Below, piece by piece: positions 27,501 to 41,400 of a stretch of 64,000 bases of DNA (the stretch's first letter is position 1; the number at the start of each line of letters is the position of its first letter). Source of the DNA: Effrenium voratum. Taxonomy: Eukaryota; Sar; Dinophyceae; Suessiales; Symbiodiniaceae. The notes beneath the pieces were generated by a model. The model was given only the letters and a program-made list of their open reading frames with translations, ran no database searches and was not told the origin of the DNA. The DNA is taken from NCBI GenBank assembly GCA_963377175.1, contig CAUJNA010002757.1:804569-868568 (forward strand), written 5' to 3'. Made by a program: the position numbers and the translations under genes.

Positions 27501-30500
27501 ATGAATACTTAAACCACACAACTGTTTGTCCACAGTACGAACCCCCTGACAAATCTGCTGTTGCCAATACTCTTTCAAGTAAGATCTAGCCAAGAGTACC
27601 TTGCATGTCACCTCACAACGAATTAGACGGAAACGGTCAAGCTCGTGGACCCGGTCAAAGGAAGGGGAGCTTCGGGTCCCATCCCCAGACAACGGGTTTT
27701 AACGTCCATCCGCAACTCTGGGGATGATCCCCACCAAAACCAGCTGCCCAACTGGTGAGGTGAATCCCAAAGGATTTCATACCAAAGGTCGGTGCTTTCC
27801 TGAGAACCAGCGTTCAGCTTCCCTCCGATTAGTGTTGTCCAGCTTCCCATATGACTCTCTCTACCGGGAGGTGTTTCACTGTGATGCTTCCTGTGCGTGC
27901 CATGGTCAAAGCTCTTTATACGGCCTGTCAGGCTTCGTTTGGAATTCCTTATATGTTGAAAATCCTGATTAGGCTGATCACCATCGCTCAATCGCCTGAA
28001 AAAAAAGCATTTTGAGCAAAGTGAGCGTCCAAGCCACGGTCCGCTGGTAGACCCTGAAGCCCTGCAGATAGGGCCCCATCGGGATGTTCCTCGAAAGGGC
28101 TCGAGGGTTTCTTCTCTTATCCCTCCAGAAAATTGAGCTTTGCAACCACTGACTATGTAATGTTGACCCAGGATTGATAAACCCGTCCCATTATTAGGGG
28201 GGTGTTCCCTCCAAAAGTGATGAATCCCCACTAAAAGGGGACACCCGCCTATTAATCAACCAGAGGTTTATTATTCCGGGGTTAACATTAGTGGGTATAG
28301 TGGGGAAAGGACCTATTTCCTTTGGACAAGATGGAGGTGAATGGAATAAAACCCCATCTATATCAGCGGAACCCATCTATTTTCTATCCAAACTTACCGA
28401 TCAAAAGGACACTTATGGTTGACCGACGAAATCCTGCACCACCTCTCCCAACTCCATGCCCGCTCCAGAATCGTGCAGGAGTTCGGCCAGTCCAACATGT
28501 TTGAAACCGAGGGCTCGAACACTTCCAATGTTAAATCGGGAGCACAACAGGGATCCTTACATTATACACCTGAACATTGCCTTGTAAATGGTGGTTTCCC
28601 TTTATTTTGGTGAAAAAAACATGTTTCAAATTGGCAAAATGTATCTTTTAAGGATCCCTGCACAAGGGATTTTGCAAACCATAGTGAAAGCGGTGCAGGA
28701 TTTCGTCCGTCAACAGTATGGTAGTAGGTGTACCATGATTACGCCATTGGTCCTTCGGAGCCGCGCTTTCCGGGTCGAAACAGGCAAAAAACCACAGGAG
28801 AGCCAGCTGACAAGCAGCTGAAAGGCACTTTGCCTCAGAGCGTCAAGCTGCACCCCACCAACATCGTCTGATGGAAACACCAAAACAGAGTCTGTCTTCA
28901 ATCGAAGCAATGATGGGCTCCCTCCACAAACAAATGAAACAACAAACTGGTCTTCGCCACCTCCCTCAGAGCTGTCCTCGACGTCTCCAGCACGGCCCCT
29001 GCGAGGGAAAGCAGATCGATCCTGACTCGAGGATCGAGTCGCGGACAAGCGACTAACCCGTTTGGGCCGTCCCCGCTTTGGATGGTTTCAAAGGCAAACC
29101 AAAAGAAAACCACCCATTCTGGCGGCCCAAAAAATTGACACATACTCATACGTACCGAAAAATCGAGCTGGGCTCATGCGAGAGTCACATCCTCTAGACT
29201 ACCTGAATCCAAAGCTGGCTACAATTTGAAACCAACCGTAGCTTTTGACCCCCTTTTTGGACTATAGAAGGGGTCCTGCGTTGACATCCAGTCGGGCGTT
29301 CAGTGAAATCAATCAGATCGAGCAAATAACTGGCTGAATCCTGTGAACCTCGCACCAAGGAACCTCGGACTAGGTCCGATACGCGTGGAAGGCACTGGCA
29401 TGAATCCACTGGCATGGGTCCCAGGTTTTGTGGGTTGAAGCATGTGAAAAAACCAGCCACCACCTTTGGGCCGCTCGGTTTCTCCAAAAAACACCCCCTC
29501 CTCCACTGGAGGTCGTCCAGGGTACCCTGAAAGCTGGGGGAGGGGTTCCGCAGCGGGAAGAGGTTGGCCGCATAGAAGACCTCCGGCAGAAAGCCAACCG
29601 ACATGGGCAGCTGGAGGGCGAACAAGTTGTGGCCCAGGCTGGACAGGGGGTTCGCGCCTGTGCCCGAAAGCCAACCAAAGCGCCCAGGAACCATGCCCGA
29701 ACCATGGCGAGTCAGTCCAGAACTTTTCGTTTGCGAAATGTCCCGCCAAATGAACACAATGGTTTGTACAGGGTCCCTCCCAAATGAATCGAGTCTCGAC
29801 GTTGGTGAGGTATGGTTAAGGAGATATACCGATATACCCTGTGATACCAAAGTGGGAATCTTATCCCCATGAGACAAGTGGAGCTGTTTAGGTTCGCGGT
29901 GGATTTCCTAGATACAAGTCAAACAGCCGCAAAACCAGTGGACACTTGGTTGTCCTATTGGAGAATGGCGAACTCTGGTTTTAAGAGGATTTTGGAAGAC
30001 TACTTTTCGTATGGGGAGGCAGCTTGACCACTTCCATGATTGTTGGAAAGAGGGTTAAACTGTTTGGCACCAGATTAATCAAGGTGAAAATTTCAGGGCG
30101 TTTTCCAAAGTGAAACATCCACTTTTCGAAAACAATTCTATTTGGTGCACCAGGTTGGCTTCACCGGGTTCTAAAAAATAGGTTCTGTTGGGATGCTACA
30201 CACGATTGAAAGCTCAGGAATCCGTTCAGTGACGTTTGACGCTGGGAAGCCAGGAAAGAAACCGGACAAAGGACACCAAACGAACAACTAGAACGACAAG
30301 GGACAAAGTATCAGCAGCGCCGAAAAAGGAACACCGAAAAAGGGAAACCAACATGAGAGTTGGAAAGCAAACTCCTGGGTGTGCAAAACCACCGCGACTC
30401 GGAGGCCAAGCGGCAGGTGACGCCTGGGTCCGGGAAGCCAGCAATGACATCCAGCCCGCAGGGGAGATCCTAAGCCACAGATTCATTGCCCATCAAGGCC

Positions 30501-33500
30501 GAATTTGAAGGTCGAGGAAGCCATGGTTTGAGGCTTGGGGTGGTTGCGTGCTTTGCTGCAAGCTCCATGTTCCCATGAGAAATTGCGTTTTTGACGCCCT
30601 GCCGCGCAAAGAACAAAACCACAGGTGTCCATGTCAATCTATAGGGAGTGTTCCCTTTTTGGGGGAAGTACTTGGGCATAACTTGTTTGGCCATTTAGTA
30701 GCCTCTTTGCGGGGATGTCTAAACACCACAACCTGGGTGGAGCTTCGCCCAAAAAATGGCCCGAGTGGCCTGTCTTTTTTAAGGGACCCACAAACAAGTG
30801 GTTTCCCCCTTTGGTTTCCCTTTTGCCCCCCCCCCTCTCCCGAGTCGGCACCCGACGTCGGACTTTCGCCCAGCTGCGAAGGCGAAGCCCTCGGGCGCCG
30901 TGACCAGCGCCCGCGCCTCCGCCGCGGTGCCGGAGCCTGTCACGTCGTCCGCCGGGGGTTTGAGGCTTGGAGTCGTTTGGAAGGGGCCGCCCTAAAGGAG
31001 GAGGCATCCAAAAGCCGTAGGGTAGAGGTGGTTCTTAAAAAAACCGTAGGGTAGAGGTGGTTCTTGCCTTTGCTCTGGGCTTGTTGGTTTTTGGGAGTAC
31101 CCTTTGGGGTGGTTTTCACCGGGGAACCAAAAAGAAAACCACTCATTGTGGGGGGGGTTTCCCCATTGAAAGCAAACCCATGCGGCGTTGTCTCAAAATG
31201 GAGGACCCAACAAATTGGCAAAGTGTTCAGCGCGAATTGGATGAGTTCGCTTGGACGCTTGTCGCTACAAAAGTTTGAGATTTGCCCATTGAACAGGAAC
31301 CTCATTTCCCCCTAACTTTGACCAAGACTATTGTTCAACGGGACCAAAGTACCTATAAGTGGAGGTAAAAGTCAGCATCATGTCTGCTCCATCAACCAGA
31401 GTTTGCAAGGCATCAACGGCTTGCTTCGACCTTTGTCAGACCCCAGGGCAAAAGGGCAACCGAAACCGAAACCGAAACCGCCTCGCCAGTGGGATGGGCG
31501 TCCCATCGGATCGATCAGCCGAGGCGCGGGGCTTGAAGAAGATCTGAATCTCGTTCCACTGCGCCACCTCCAACCTGAGGCTCTGAAGGGCCCGCTGCGA
31601 GCAGAGAGGTGGCAAAGAAGTGGCGCCAAAAATGCAGGAATGTACATATATATATATATATATATATCAAAAAGTAGATATACACATATATGTGTGTATG
31701 TCCTTTTTGTATAGTTGCTACGTAGTATTTTCCCTTCTCACCCTGGAGGTGTGACAATGTGCCTGTTTGGGCACTTCCCGGGTTGAGCTTTCAAGGGAAA
31801 CCAAGACAACTATTGAGACAGACAGTGGACGAGCCGAGGGTTGGCAAAATTTGTAGCACCCGGGCGCTTGGGCCTCTGGAAATGGGTTCTTAGGGGTGGG
31901 ATCAACCTTTGGACGAGTCTGGGAAGCTCCTCCCACACTGTGTAAGAAATCAGGGATCAACCCCCAACCCCACTCTGCGCCAAGAGAGCCCACACACACA
32001 CACACACACATGTATGTGCATATAAGTATGCATGCCCAAGTTTGGCCCAAAAAATACACAAAAAGTCTTGAAAAAGGTGGGCACCAGGGGGGGTACCATA
32101 TATATATATATTGATAATGTATATATATATATACATTAATAATGTTAATATATATATATATAGCATTATTAATACCTTTATGTGCAAACTACAAACAACT
32201 TGCAAACCGAAATGAAGCGATATCTAAGCAAGGAATCTTCGTAGCTTGCTTCGGTCGGACACCCAGGCTCTTCCAACGGAAAGTAGGGGCGCCAACACCC
32301 TTTTTGAGGTGCCAACACCCTTTTTGAGGTGTTCCCAACGAAAAAACAACTATAGCAGTCATCCATTCCCTTTTGGGCTTCAAACTCGGCCCAGTGGAGA
32401 ATTGGGGTGGGGTCCGGCAAAAGTAAAAGGATGTCCTCTAAACTGGGACAGCCACAAACACAATCAACCAGGGGGGTCATTCATCCAGGATATCCAGGGT
32501 TGACATTCACTGGGAATAGTTTGATCAGGTGTTGACTAGTTGGCAGAACCGCTCCGTATCTGGACGGAGTTGTTCACTGTGTGATCCAAAGAACACCTAC
32601 TGTGCATGGTCAACATCCACTTTGCACCAGCTGGGATGGATTACTGGGACAACCAATCCCCGATGCCTTGTGTCTCGAATCAAAGCGAGACGCGTCAGCG
32701 GGGATAGGAAGACCTGCTGCAGCGAGGGGTACACGGGCCACCCCTCCCACAGCGCCGTCACCGCCCCCGCGGAGCTTTCGAAGACCACCTCAGTCCCCGG
32801 TCGAGCTGTCGAGACGCGACTCGGATCGAAAGCGGCGGAAGGCGACCGTGAACCCACGACCCCTGGTTTCGTTTTGTTGGCTGTGTGGATGGAACACATC
32901 CCCCACAATGGGTTGATTTGCTGCATAGACCAAGTCTCGTTTACCATGTGAGACTCAAATGATTGGCTTGTCCCTTTTGACTTTTCCTTGGGGTGCGTGG
33001 CGTACCTTTTGCGATTGGTGGTTGCAGGTCATACTTTGCCCAAAGACATACTCCTGGCAAGTTAAGGTGGAACCCGAGAAGTTGTGTCGAGGGTCCCCTT
33101 TCTGTGGTTGTTTCAGGCGGAACCCAAAAGAACATCGGAGCTCCCCCATGAGCATTTGCAGGCAAGCCCTCACTTGATGAAAGTCCAGCAACTCAGGGAG
33201 TCGGGGGAGTCTGGCGGGCCTATGTCTGAAAGAACAATCATCAACAAAAAAACCGGTCCTTGCCGCACAAACTTCTGGTAGAAATCCACATGCCCGGCCT
33301 GCCACATTTCCGCCGGCAGGGCGTGCAGGGGGTTGGTGACTTCCACCGTTACGGCGACCTGAGCGTCTCAGGCCCGCTAAGCGGGCGGGCGAGGCGCGCA
33401 GGAAGGGCGGGTGGGTTTCCAGCCGCCAAGAAACGAAGGCAGCCGTTCCCGACGGCCCAGTGCCCATTTTGCCAGCCCAAACAGGGCTACGACCGGGGTT

Positions 33501-34460
33501 CCACGATGCGATTTTGAGTTGAAGCGCACTGAGGCAACTCAAACTACTTCTTGCCAAGGACACCGACTGATGGGCGTAGAGGTTCTGATTCTCCTGCGCT
33601 TCATGGCGCCATTCGCGTAAAAAAATGCCAGTGACCTGCGCCGCCTCAGGCCCTTTGAAAGCGTCCATCATCTGAAAGCTTAGAACGAGAAAAGCCAAAA
33701 GGAAACCGCCCATTTTGCGGGTTCCGCTCGGAGATCCACAAAAACGCCCAATCCCCCTTCCCCCTTCCCAAGCTGCCCGCAGGCGCCAAAGTGATCGATT
33801 CCCCCTTCCCAAGCTTCAGGCGGCTGCCCGTGATTTTGCGGGTCCTTGAAGAGGAGCTCGCAGTAGGCGTCATCCAAAGATGGCCCCGTGAGCTGCGCGT
33901 CCTGAGCCGACCGAGGCGGCAAAAGCCCCGCGGAACGCTGCAGGCAGAGAACGCAGATCATACTGTGGATGGACGAAATCCCTTCGCACCATATGGAAAC
34001 TATGAGAAACCATGGTTGGTTGGTATTGACAGGGGAATCATCATTCCAGGGTTTCTTAGGTGGTGCAGGATTTCGTCCATCCACAGTATGACAGGAAAAG
34101 ATGAATTCCCCGCACATGTTCCCCTCCAACCAATCGTATTAACACATCAAATGCAACCAACAGTAGGAAGGTGTGAAGGGCTCAGGCAGGGTTCAAGTGA
34201 CACCAAAGACTAGACATAGTTTCGAAATCGAAAACGATCCAGTGGAACGTGCGTCCAGGCATCGACACCAATCAGATCCGTACAAACCAAGCTTTCCACT
34301 TGCATTAGCCTCCTCGTTAAGATTTCATGACCGTGTACGGGAATTCTACACCCGCTACGTACAGCGCCCATGGGGGTTTTCAGTGCCAGCCAAAAATCAA
34401 CAGTTTCCTGTTAAAAATCCAAAAAACAAAACAGCACACAAACAAACAAACAAACGAAAA

Positions 34461-34492
<32 letters not shown>

Positions 34493-37400
34493 ACAAACAA
34501 GCAAGCAAACAAACAAGCAGCCAAGCAAGCAAGCAAACAAACAAAGCAAGCAAGGAAACAGGCAAGCAAGCCAAAAGCAACAAACAGACACCAATCTTCA
34601 CTGGTAATTCACCGAGAAGAACCAAACAAAAAGAAGCACAGGACAAGAACAGCTGACACCAAAAGCCAGAGCTTCCACAAGAAGCAAGTGTAGCGAATGT
34701 AGGGGGGTTCCTCGGGTTTACAAATCCTACATGGTTCTTAAGTAGGAACCTTCTTAGGGGTTCTTGCGGGTTTCTGAGAATCGCTTTCGACAGAGTGACC
34801 AAATCGAGCATCTTCGCTGGACATCATTACATGGCTCGTCTTTTGTGGAGTCGGTACCCGTTTTTGTTAAACCGAAGCCATGTCCAGAGGTCTAAATAAA
34901 GACAAACCTGAGGATTGTGTCCCTCTAACTTCGAACGGCGGATTCGCCCCTTCCTAAGTTGGCTCATGAATCTTGAAGAAAAAACGTTTGCCCCAAGAGA
35001 CATGGGAAAACTTGGTTGTTGGACGCCTACATTTCTTTCTGGGGACTTCAGTCCCCAAAAACTGGCAATCCACTAGATCTCGTCACTTCTGATGAGCGGC
35101 CACGGGAGAAGCCGCGTTGGTTGATTGAAAAGGAACCCCCCTCAATACAAGGGAAACGCCCTCCAGGCTTGACCCTCAAGATGACTTGTTCTCCCCCAGC
35201 CTGGGAAACTTTGTCAGGCTCCTGGGTTTTGTGGAAACTTGGCGAGTTCTCCCGTCCCAAATTGACCACAAACAAATCTGGACACTTTGAGCAAACCTCT
35301 GGGGGTACCTTCCCCACTCTTTCCAGGGATCCTTCGTTTCAGGAAACCATCAAACACCCAGGGAAACAGCTGGTTTTTGAAAAGAACGATGGTTGAAAAG
35401 AATGGTTGGAATCAACCCCTAGAAAACCTCGTGTGTGCCGCAGTCACAACTCCTGCAGGTCCCGGTCCCGGTTATTCGGGAATCCTTGTCACGGTTGTCT
35501 AAATCTGTACTGCGGATGGTTGCGAAATCCATTTCGACCTGCCTCAAACACCCTCCAGTGACTCGATTCCCAGGTAACTACCCTCAAAACGCTATGGTTT
35601 CAACCATGGTTTCATTTCGCGGTGCCTTCCCGGATTTCGCGAAATCCACAGCAAACAGATCCATGGCCATCCCGAAGCGAACAGCTGCTCCGGCCATGGC
35701 TCAAAGGGCACCCTTGCTTCGACCAGTGTTTTGCCCAGCCCTAAATGAAACACAGCTGCCAAGGGAATTGACAAAACACGAGAAAAGAAAAAACTTCCCA
35801 GCCCTGCAAACCCAATGGCTGTCTTGTTGTCCGGTTGATTCCCTTCAAGCCAATCCTGCAAAGGACCAATTGCGTCTTCCTTTCTTTGAGACCCGTCCAG
35901 TGTTGGCAGGATCCCCCGAAGAAAAAAAAAAGAAAAAGAGAGGAGCCCAGACCTGTACTTTTGGGATACCCTTTTCGGGTTTTTTTGGGGTTTCCTGGAA
36001 ACCAAAAGGCTCCAGCCTAAAAGCAAGAGCTCCATTTCCTCAAGTTCGAAGGAGGAAAAAGAAAACGTCGAACCAAGGAATGAGGGCCGTGGGGAATGGA
36101 ATCCACCTCTATGATACAGCAGAAAGGGCTTCCCAAAGACGCAATGGTTCATACGGGGGATCCCCCAGAAGTGGTTGGCTCGATAAATCCCGAGTGATCA
36201 ACCACAACCGCCCCGGCGGGAAGTGGAAGCTCCAAAAGTATCACAGCTGGATAAACCCACAACCCTGCTCCCTAAAAAACATCCAAAAGGCTCCACCCGA
36301 AATCCGGACAGACCCGGTCCCTCCCCGATGTTCTCGTACCGAGCCGCCGGCCGCGGCGCAGCCACGGAGCAGCTGCTGAGCCGGTGCAAGCTGGGCGGCA
36401 CCACCCGCAGCGCCGGCGGAGCCGAGCTGCCCAGGATGTCCGCCTCGCCACAAGCTGCAGATCCCGGGAAACCGATCCAGGTCCTCCGGTACCCGGTTCC
36501 TTTTTCTGTCGAATTTTGTCGGGGCCCCGAAAAAGGGGTAAAAGGGCACCACTGCAAAACCTAGCAATTACAATTCTTTGGCAACTTGGCCAATTTCCAA
36601 GAGGACAGCAAGTCGAGGACACCGACAATCCCCGGTTCTTGGCAACTCGGCCAGCTTCCTGAAACTTGTACTGGCTTCCGTGACTTCTAGCCTTCTGGTC
36701 TCCTCAAGGAATTCATAGAACCCCCTCAAAAACGAAGCCTCCCATCATTCTCTTGTATATGGTCTTCATTGGTGGTGGTGCAAGATCAAGCCTTTTTTGT
36801 GCTATACCTGAGTACTTTCATCGAACCGAGCTGGACTTCTTTGCGAAATTGGATTTCCAACTGCCCACCAAAAACCCGCTGAACGTCTTTCCAACTGCCC
36901 AAAAACACGCTGAATTCTGAGAAATCCTGTAGCTGGTCAAAAGCGCTGGGCCAGACAAAGCTTTCGGACCTCCTGGAGCGGGATCTGTGCACGGTCACAG
37001 TCTGAGCTTCGCGCCCAAAGAAAATGGTCTGGGGGTCCTCTAGAGGTTCGAATAAGGGTACCCGATTTTTTTGCGGTAGTCTATTTTAGTAGGGGAACCC
37101 TCCCAACCAAAAAAGGGGTGAGAGGTCGGGCACTACTGGGGGACGCGACTGTTTGTTGGTATTTACCAAGGGAATCGACCTTTTCCATAGTTTCTGAAGG
37201 ACGCGGCGAAGCGGCTTGGGAACCGCACATACCCAACGGATGGTGCTGCTACGTCTCCCCCAGCCCAAAAAAAACGGCTGTTCATAACCAAATAACCATG
37301 TCTTGATCCCAAAATCGCACCTGGACCTTCAAGCGAGAAATCCCATCACTTGCAGGAGCTTTATCCAGACCTGGTTCTATCATGGGACCCCTGGTTTCTT

Positions 37401-38189
37401 GGAATAATTCAGTAAAACTTGGAAACAATCACCACTTGATGAGAATGTATCTTGTTTGTTGTATTTGAATGTGGTGGTGATATAATGTAGAAACATGTTT
37501 CCGAGGAAGTCAGGCAGCGTTTTTTTGGAAACCCAGGCGGCGTTTGGGAAGATGGTCAGCTGCAGCGACTGGCGGGCCCCGAAGGAGCTGTCCGCCTGCA
37601 AACTGTCTCAGGGCCATACGAGTCATAGCCTCGGTGTTATTCGTGGCCGAGTCCTCGAGGATGAAATATTAATCATTGCATATCCCTTATAACAAGTATA
37701 TTGGTCATCATTGCTCTTGCTTGTTTTTGATTGGAACAATTGCTTTTTGCCACACACACACACACAAAAAACTGTTCTTTTGCTTGGGTGCTCTGTACCC
37801 ATAGTGACAGTGTCTACTCTTCCTGAGTGGATTGGCACAAAGCCAAACTCTGTGCTTAAGTCCGGCAAAATCAGGCAAGGCAGTATATACCTCGCACATA
37901 GGAGCGGAAGATGGACAAGAGGAACTCCAAGAGGAAACCCCCAACATTTTAAGGGATGCTATATGGGCCTAAATGATTAGACTGGGGTGGTGGGGGTGCT
38001 TTGGAACCGAACTCGGCCATCATCATCACCGCCACCACCACCGTCACCGTCCTCGTCCTCGTCCTCGTCCTCCTCCCCCTCGTCCTCCTCATCATCATCA
38101 CCACCACCATCACCACCACCATCACCATATCAGCATATCAGCACATCAGCATGTCTGCATATATATATATACATATATCAGCGTATAAA

Positions 38190-38265
<76 letters not shown>

Positions 38266-38373
38266 GTCATCGTCATCGTCATCGTCATCATCATCATCAT
38301 CATCATCATCAGCATCAGCATCAGCATCAGCATCATCGTCATCGTCATCATCATAATCATTATGATCATTATG

Positions 38374-38441
<68 letters not shown>

Positions 38442-41400
38442 CATCGTCATCGTCATCGTCATCGTCATCATCATCCTCATGCTCATCCTCATCATTATGT
38501 TTATATATATATGTATTAGATTGAAGTGATTGCTTAGCCGCTTATGTTAATGCCCTCCCCACTCTCACCTGAGAAGTATATCTGCACCCAACAGCGCCCG
38601 AGCCAGCTCCCATGTCAGCCCCTCAAGGTGCCCAACCCATGCTGGACACGAGGAGTCGAACAGAAGCCTCGAAAACGTGTCTCAAATCAAGGGTAACCCC
38701 TTCCTACAGCAACTTAGATTTCCCCAGAAAGTTGAAAACATGCAACACAAGAACAGGTGTAACAACCAAAAAAGGGGTTGTTTCCCAGCCCCAGGTTTAG
38801 AAAACCGGCACCATAGCTCTGGCTCTCAACATGATCACCACTTCCACACACAAAAGAAAAAGGGCACACACAGTAAACCTTTCCCGGGCCTGCTGGGCAT
38901 CCCACCCTGCGAAAACCAAAGCCTCAGCCTCAGACTACATCCTCCAATAGAGAGGTTAGAATAAGGGTACCCGATTTTTTTCTGTAGTCTATTTGGCTGT
39001 GGGTCCAAAATATGTACCCAAAATGGAACCCTGGTAAATGGAACCAAAGACTAAAACCTGCGGTCCCCTGGTGGCTTAATTTTGACCCCACCCATTTTAG
39101 TAGGGAAACCCTCCCAACCAGAAAAAGGTGAGAGGCCGGGCACCTAGCTGGGGGACCCAAGGCAGATTTGCACCCCAGGCCTTTTCCCCCCCCTCAAACC
39201 ACCCCTCCCCCCCCTCCCTGCCAAAACCGCCTGCAGGTCGGAGATGACCTCCAGCGGCGGCGCCAGGAAGAAGGGGCCGGCGCCCAAGATCTGGCGGGGG
39301 CTTCCGCGCGCTTTCCCCATTCGAAGGCTTTCGCCGGCTAAACGGGGGTTCGGCCTATGTTTCTTGTGGGTCATTGTGGGTGCCACCGGTTTAGGGGTTT
39401 CGGGGTTTAGGGGTTTAGGGGTTTAAGGGTTTAGGGGTTTAGGGGGTCATTGTGCTGCTGTTTTTGTTTTTTTTTTTTAACTATTGAAACAAAATAACAT
39501 GTTGTGCTTACTCGCCTCATTGTTTGCCTGAAGTAGGCCATGGTGATGGTGGTTGGTGGTTTGTGAATGGTTGTGTTTCTTGCTTGCGAAATCTGTTTGG
39601 CGATCCGTTTGAGTAGAACTCATCCATCCTCTTGTGGTTTGATGTTCAAACAAGAAAGCAAATGATGATTTGCTACAACCCATCTTCTCCACATGGACTC
39701 TGAAAAAAGCCAATTGAAAGCGATGTTGTCTTTTTTCAGGGCATAGGTGAGCGGCGGGGTTCTAGCCAAAGTCATCCACACACTTGAGTTGTGCTTCTTG
39801 GGGGAAACTGAGAAACTGAAACATCGAAGTATTTAATCTGTGTCCACTTCAGCTTGCCTTTTGACCGCCTCTTCGCAAATCTTCGCGACGTCTTTCGATT
39901 CTTGAAGGTAGGTGCCATTGATAACCCGCCAGGGTGTCAAAGGACCCTTGCGGAGATTGCTGACTCGAGCCTTTGGGTTCCTCCACCATTTGGTATACAG
40001 TTCAAGTCGAGCAGAGGTTTGGGTGTTGTCTTTTTTGCGGGACCCCTTTTTGGCGGTTTTAAAGGTGACCAAAAAGGACAACTGCCATATTGGGGGGCCT
40101 AAAAAAGGACACACCCACCGCTTGACCTGAGAGAGGACGTAGCACCTCTAATCAGCAAAAGCATTCCCTGTGACGGAAGTACAACTCAGCATCGGATCGG
40201 ATATGCCGATCGCCTATGTGGAAGTTTCATGCAAATTCGGGCCCTCCAAAGGCGGTTGGTGTCTGCTTGGTTTCCCTTTGAGGGCCATCCGAGCAGGGGC
40301 ACCCTGCATTTTGTCTCATCAGTCAGGCTGTTGAGTGGTCCGAAGAAGTTCAGCTTGTACGGCCTTGACTAAAGGGGATAAGAAGTTGCAAAAACGAGTC
40401 AAACAAGTGTAAAGTTTAACCATGCCAGTGCAAGTACCGGTCATGGAGGGTCACTCACACTTGGGATTCTCTGGACGGGTTCGCAGGGGAGTAACCAATC
40501 ATTCCTGAAGCTTTCTACAGCCTGTATCCCACTGGCTCGTCGGTACGTGTCTGGAGCGCGTTTCGAGACATCTTGAAAACAAGGCCGACTCTTCGAAACC
40601 GGCTGAAGAAACTTTCTGGTAGGTGCTACGCATGTTTGGATGGGAGCCGCACTTTGACTTAATCCACATGTCCGAACGAATCATCTGGGCTGGTCAAACC
40701 TGACCTGAAAAAGATGATTCTTATGTTGATGGTTTGGCAAACAACAATCCCAGGTGAAATGTAAGATGCCCAACCAAAGAGCAGCCGAAAGAGGCCTTGT
40801 CGAAGCCAACGCCCGTGGCCGTGCGGGAGGCCGCAAACCATCGGCCAACTGAGCCCCGGCCTCGTATGCGACTCAGAGCCCCGGTGATAGATCGCAGGGC
40901 AAAAACCAGCCCAATCACGGGCCTTAATGACCCCAGTGCAACCTAAACCATGCTGCCCACCAAGCTGATGGGGAACTGATTGCCAAACACGATAATTACC
41001 CGCCTGCAAAACTGGTTGGGGTCCCAAAACCACCCGGTAGTGCCCCTTGCTCACAGGTTTCGAGCGCGAGGATTGCTGAGAATCATCTAGGTGGAGATCG
41101 ATACACCTGTCCGTTTTTTCGCAAGCGGCTCACGTGCGGTCCTTCGGCCTGGAAAGTGCGAAGGCGGACATAAGCTTCGGCACGGGCAGGAGCACCACCC
41201 AAACATCACTATGCAACTCAAGGCGGGTCGGGGGCTTTGGGGCCCATGGGGCGGAAGCAGAGCCCCACCCTCACCCCGTCCAGGTCCGCCCGAAATCCCA
41301 GCCAACCTGGTTCTATTCAACCAAACCGAGCCCACTCCCCAAGCAAACACATCGGGGCTGCTTCTTTCCCCACTCCTCGTCAACTCCCGCGCCCCCATAC

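Noticed and set aside
35435..36379. Plus-strand open frame of 314 codons
   Set aside because: It runs through a MITE-2 copy, a MITE-6 copy and, antisense, a good minus-strand exon.
38001..38529. Open frames for poly-His, poly-Ile and poly-Met proteins
   Set aside because: They are direct by-products of the CAT/CGT trinucleotide tract, open on both strands and in several frames.
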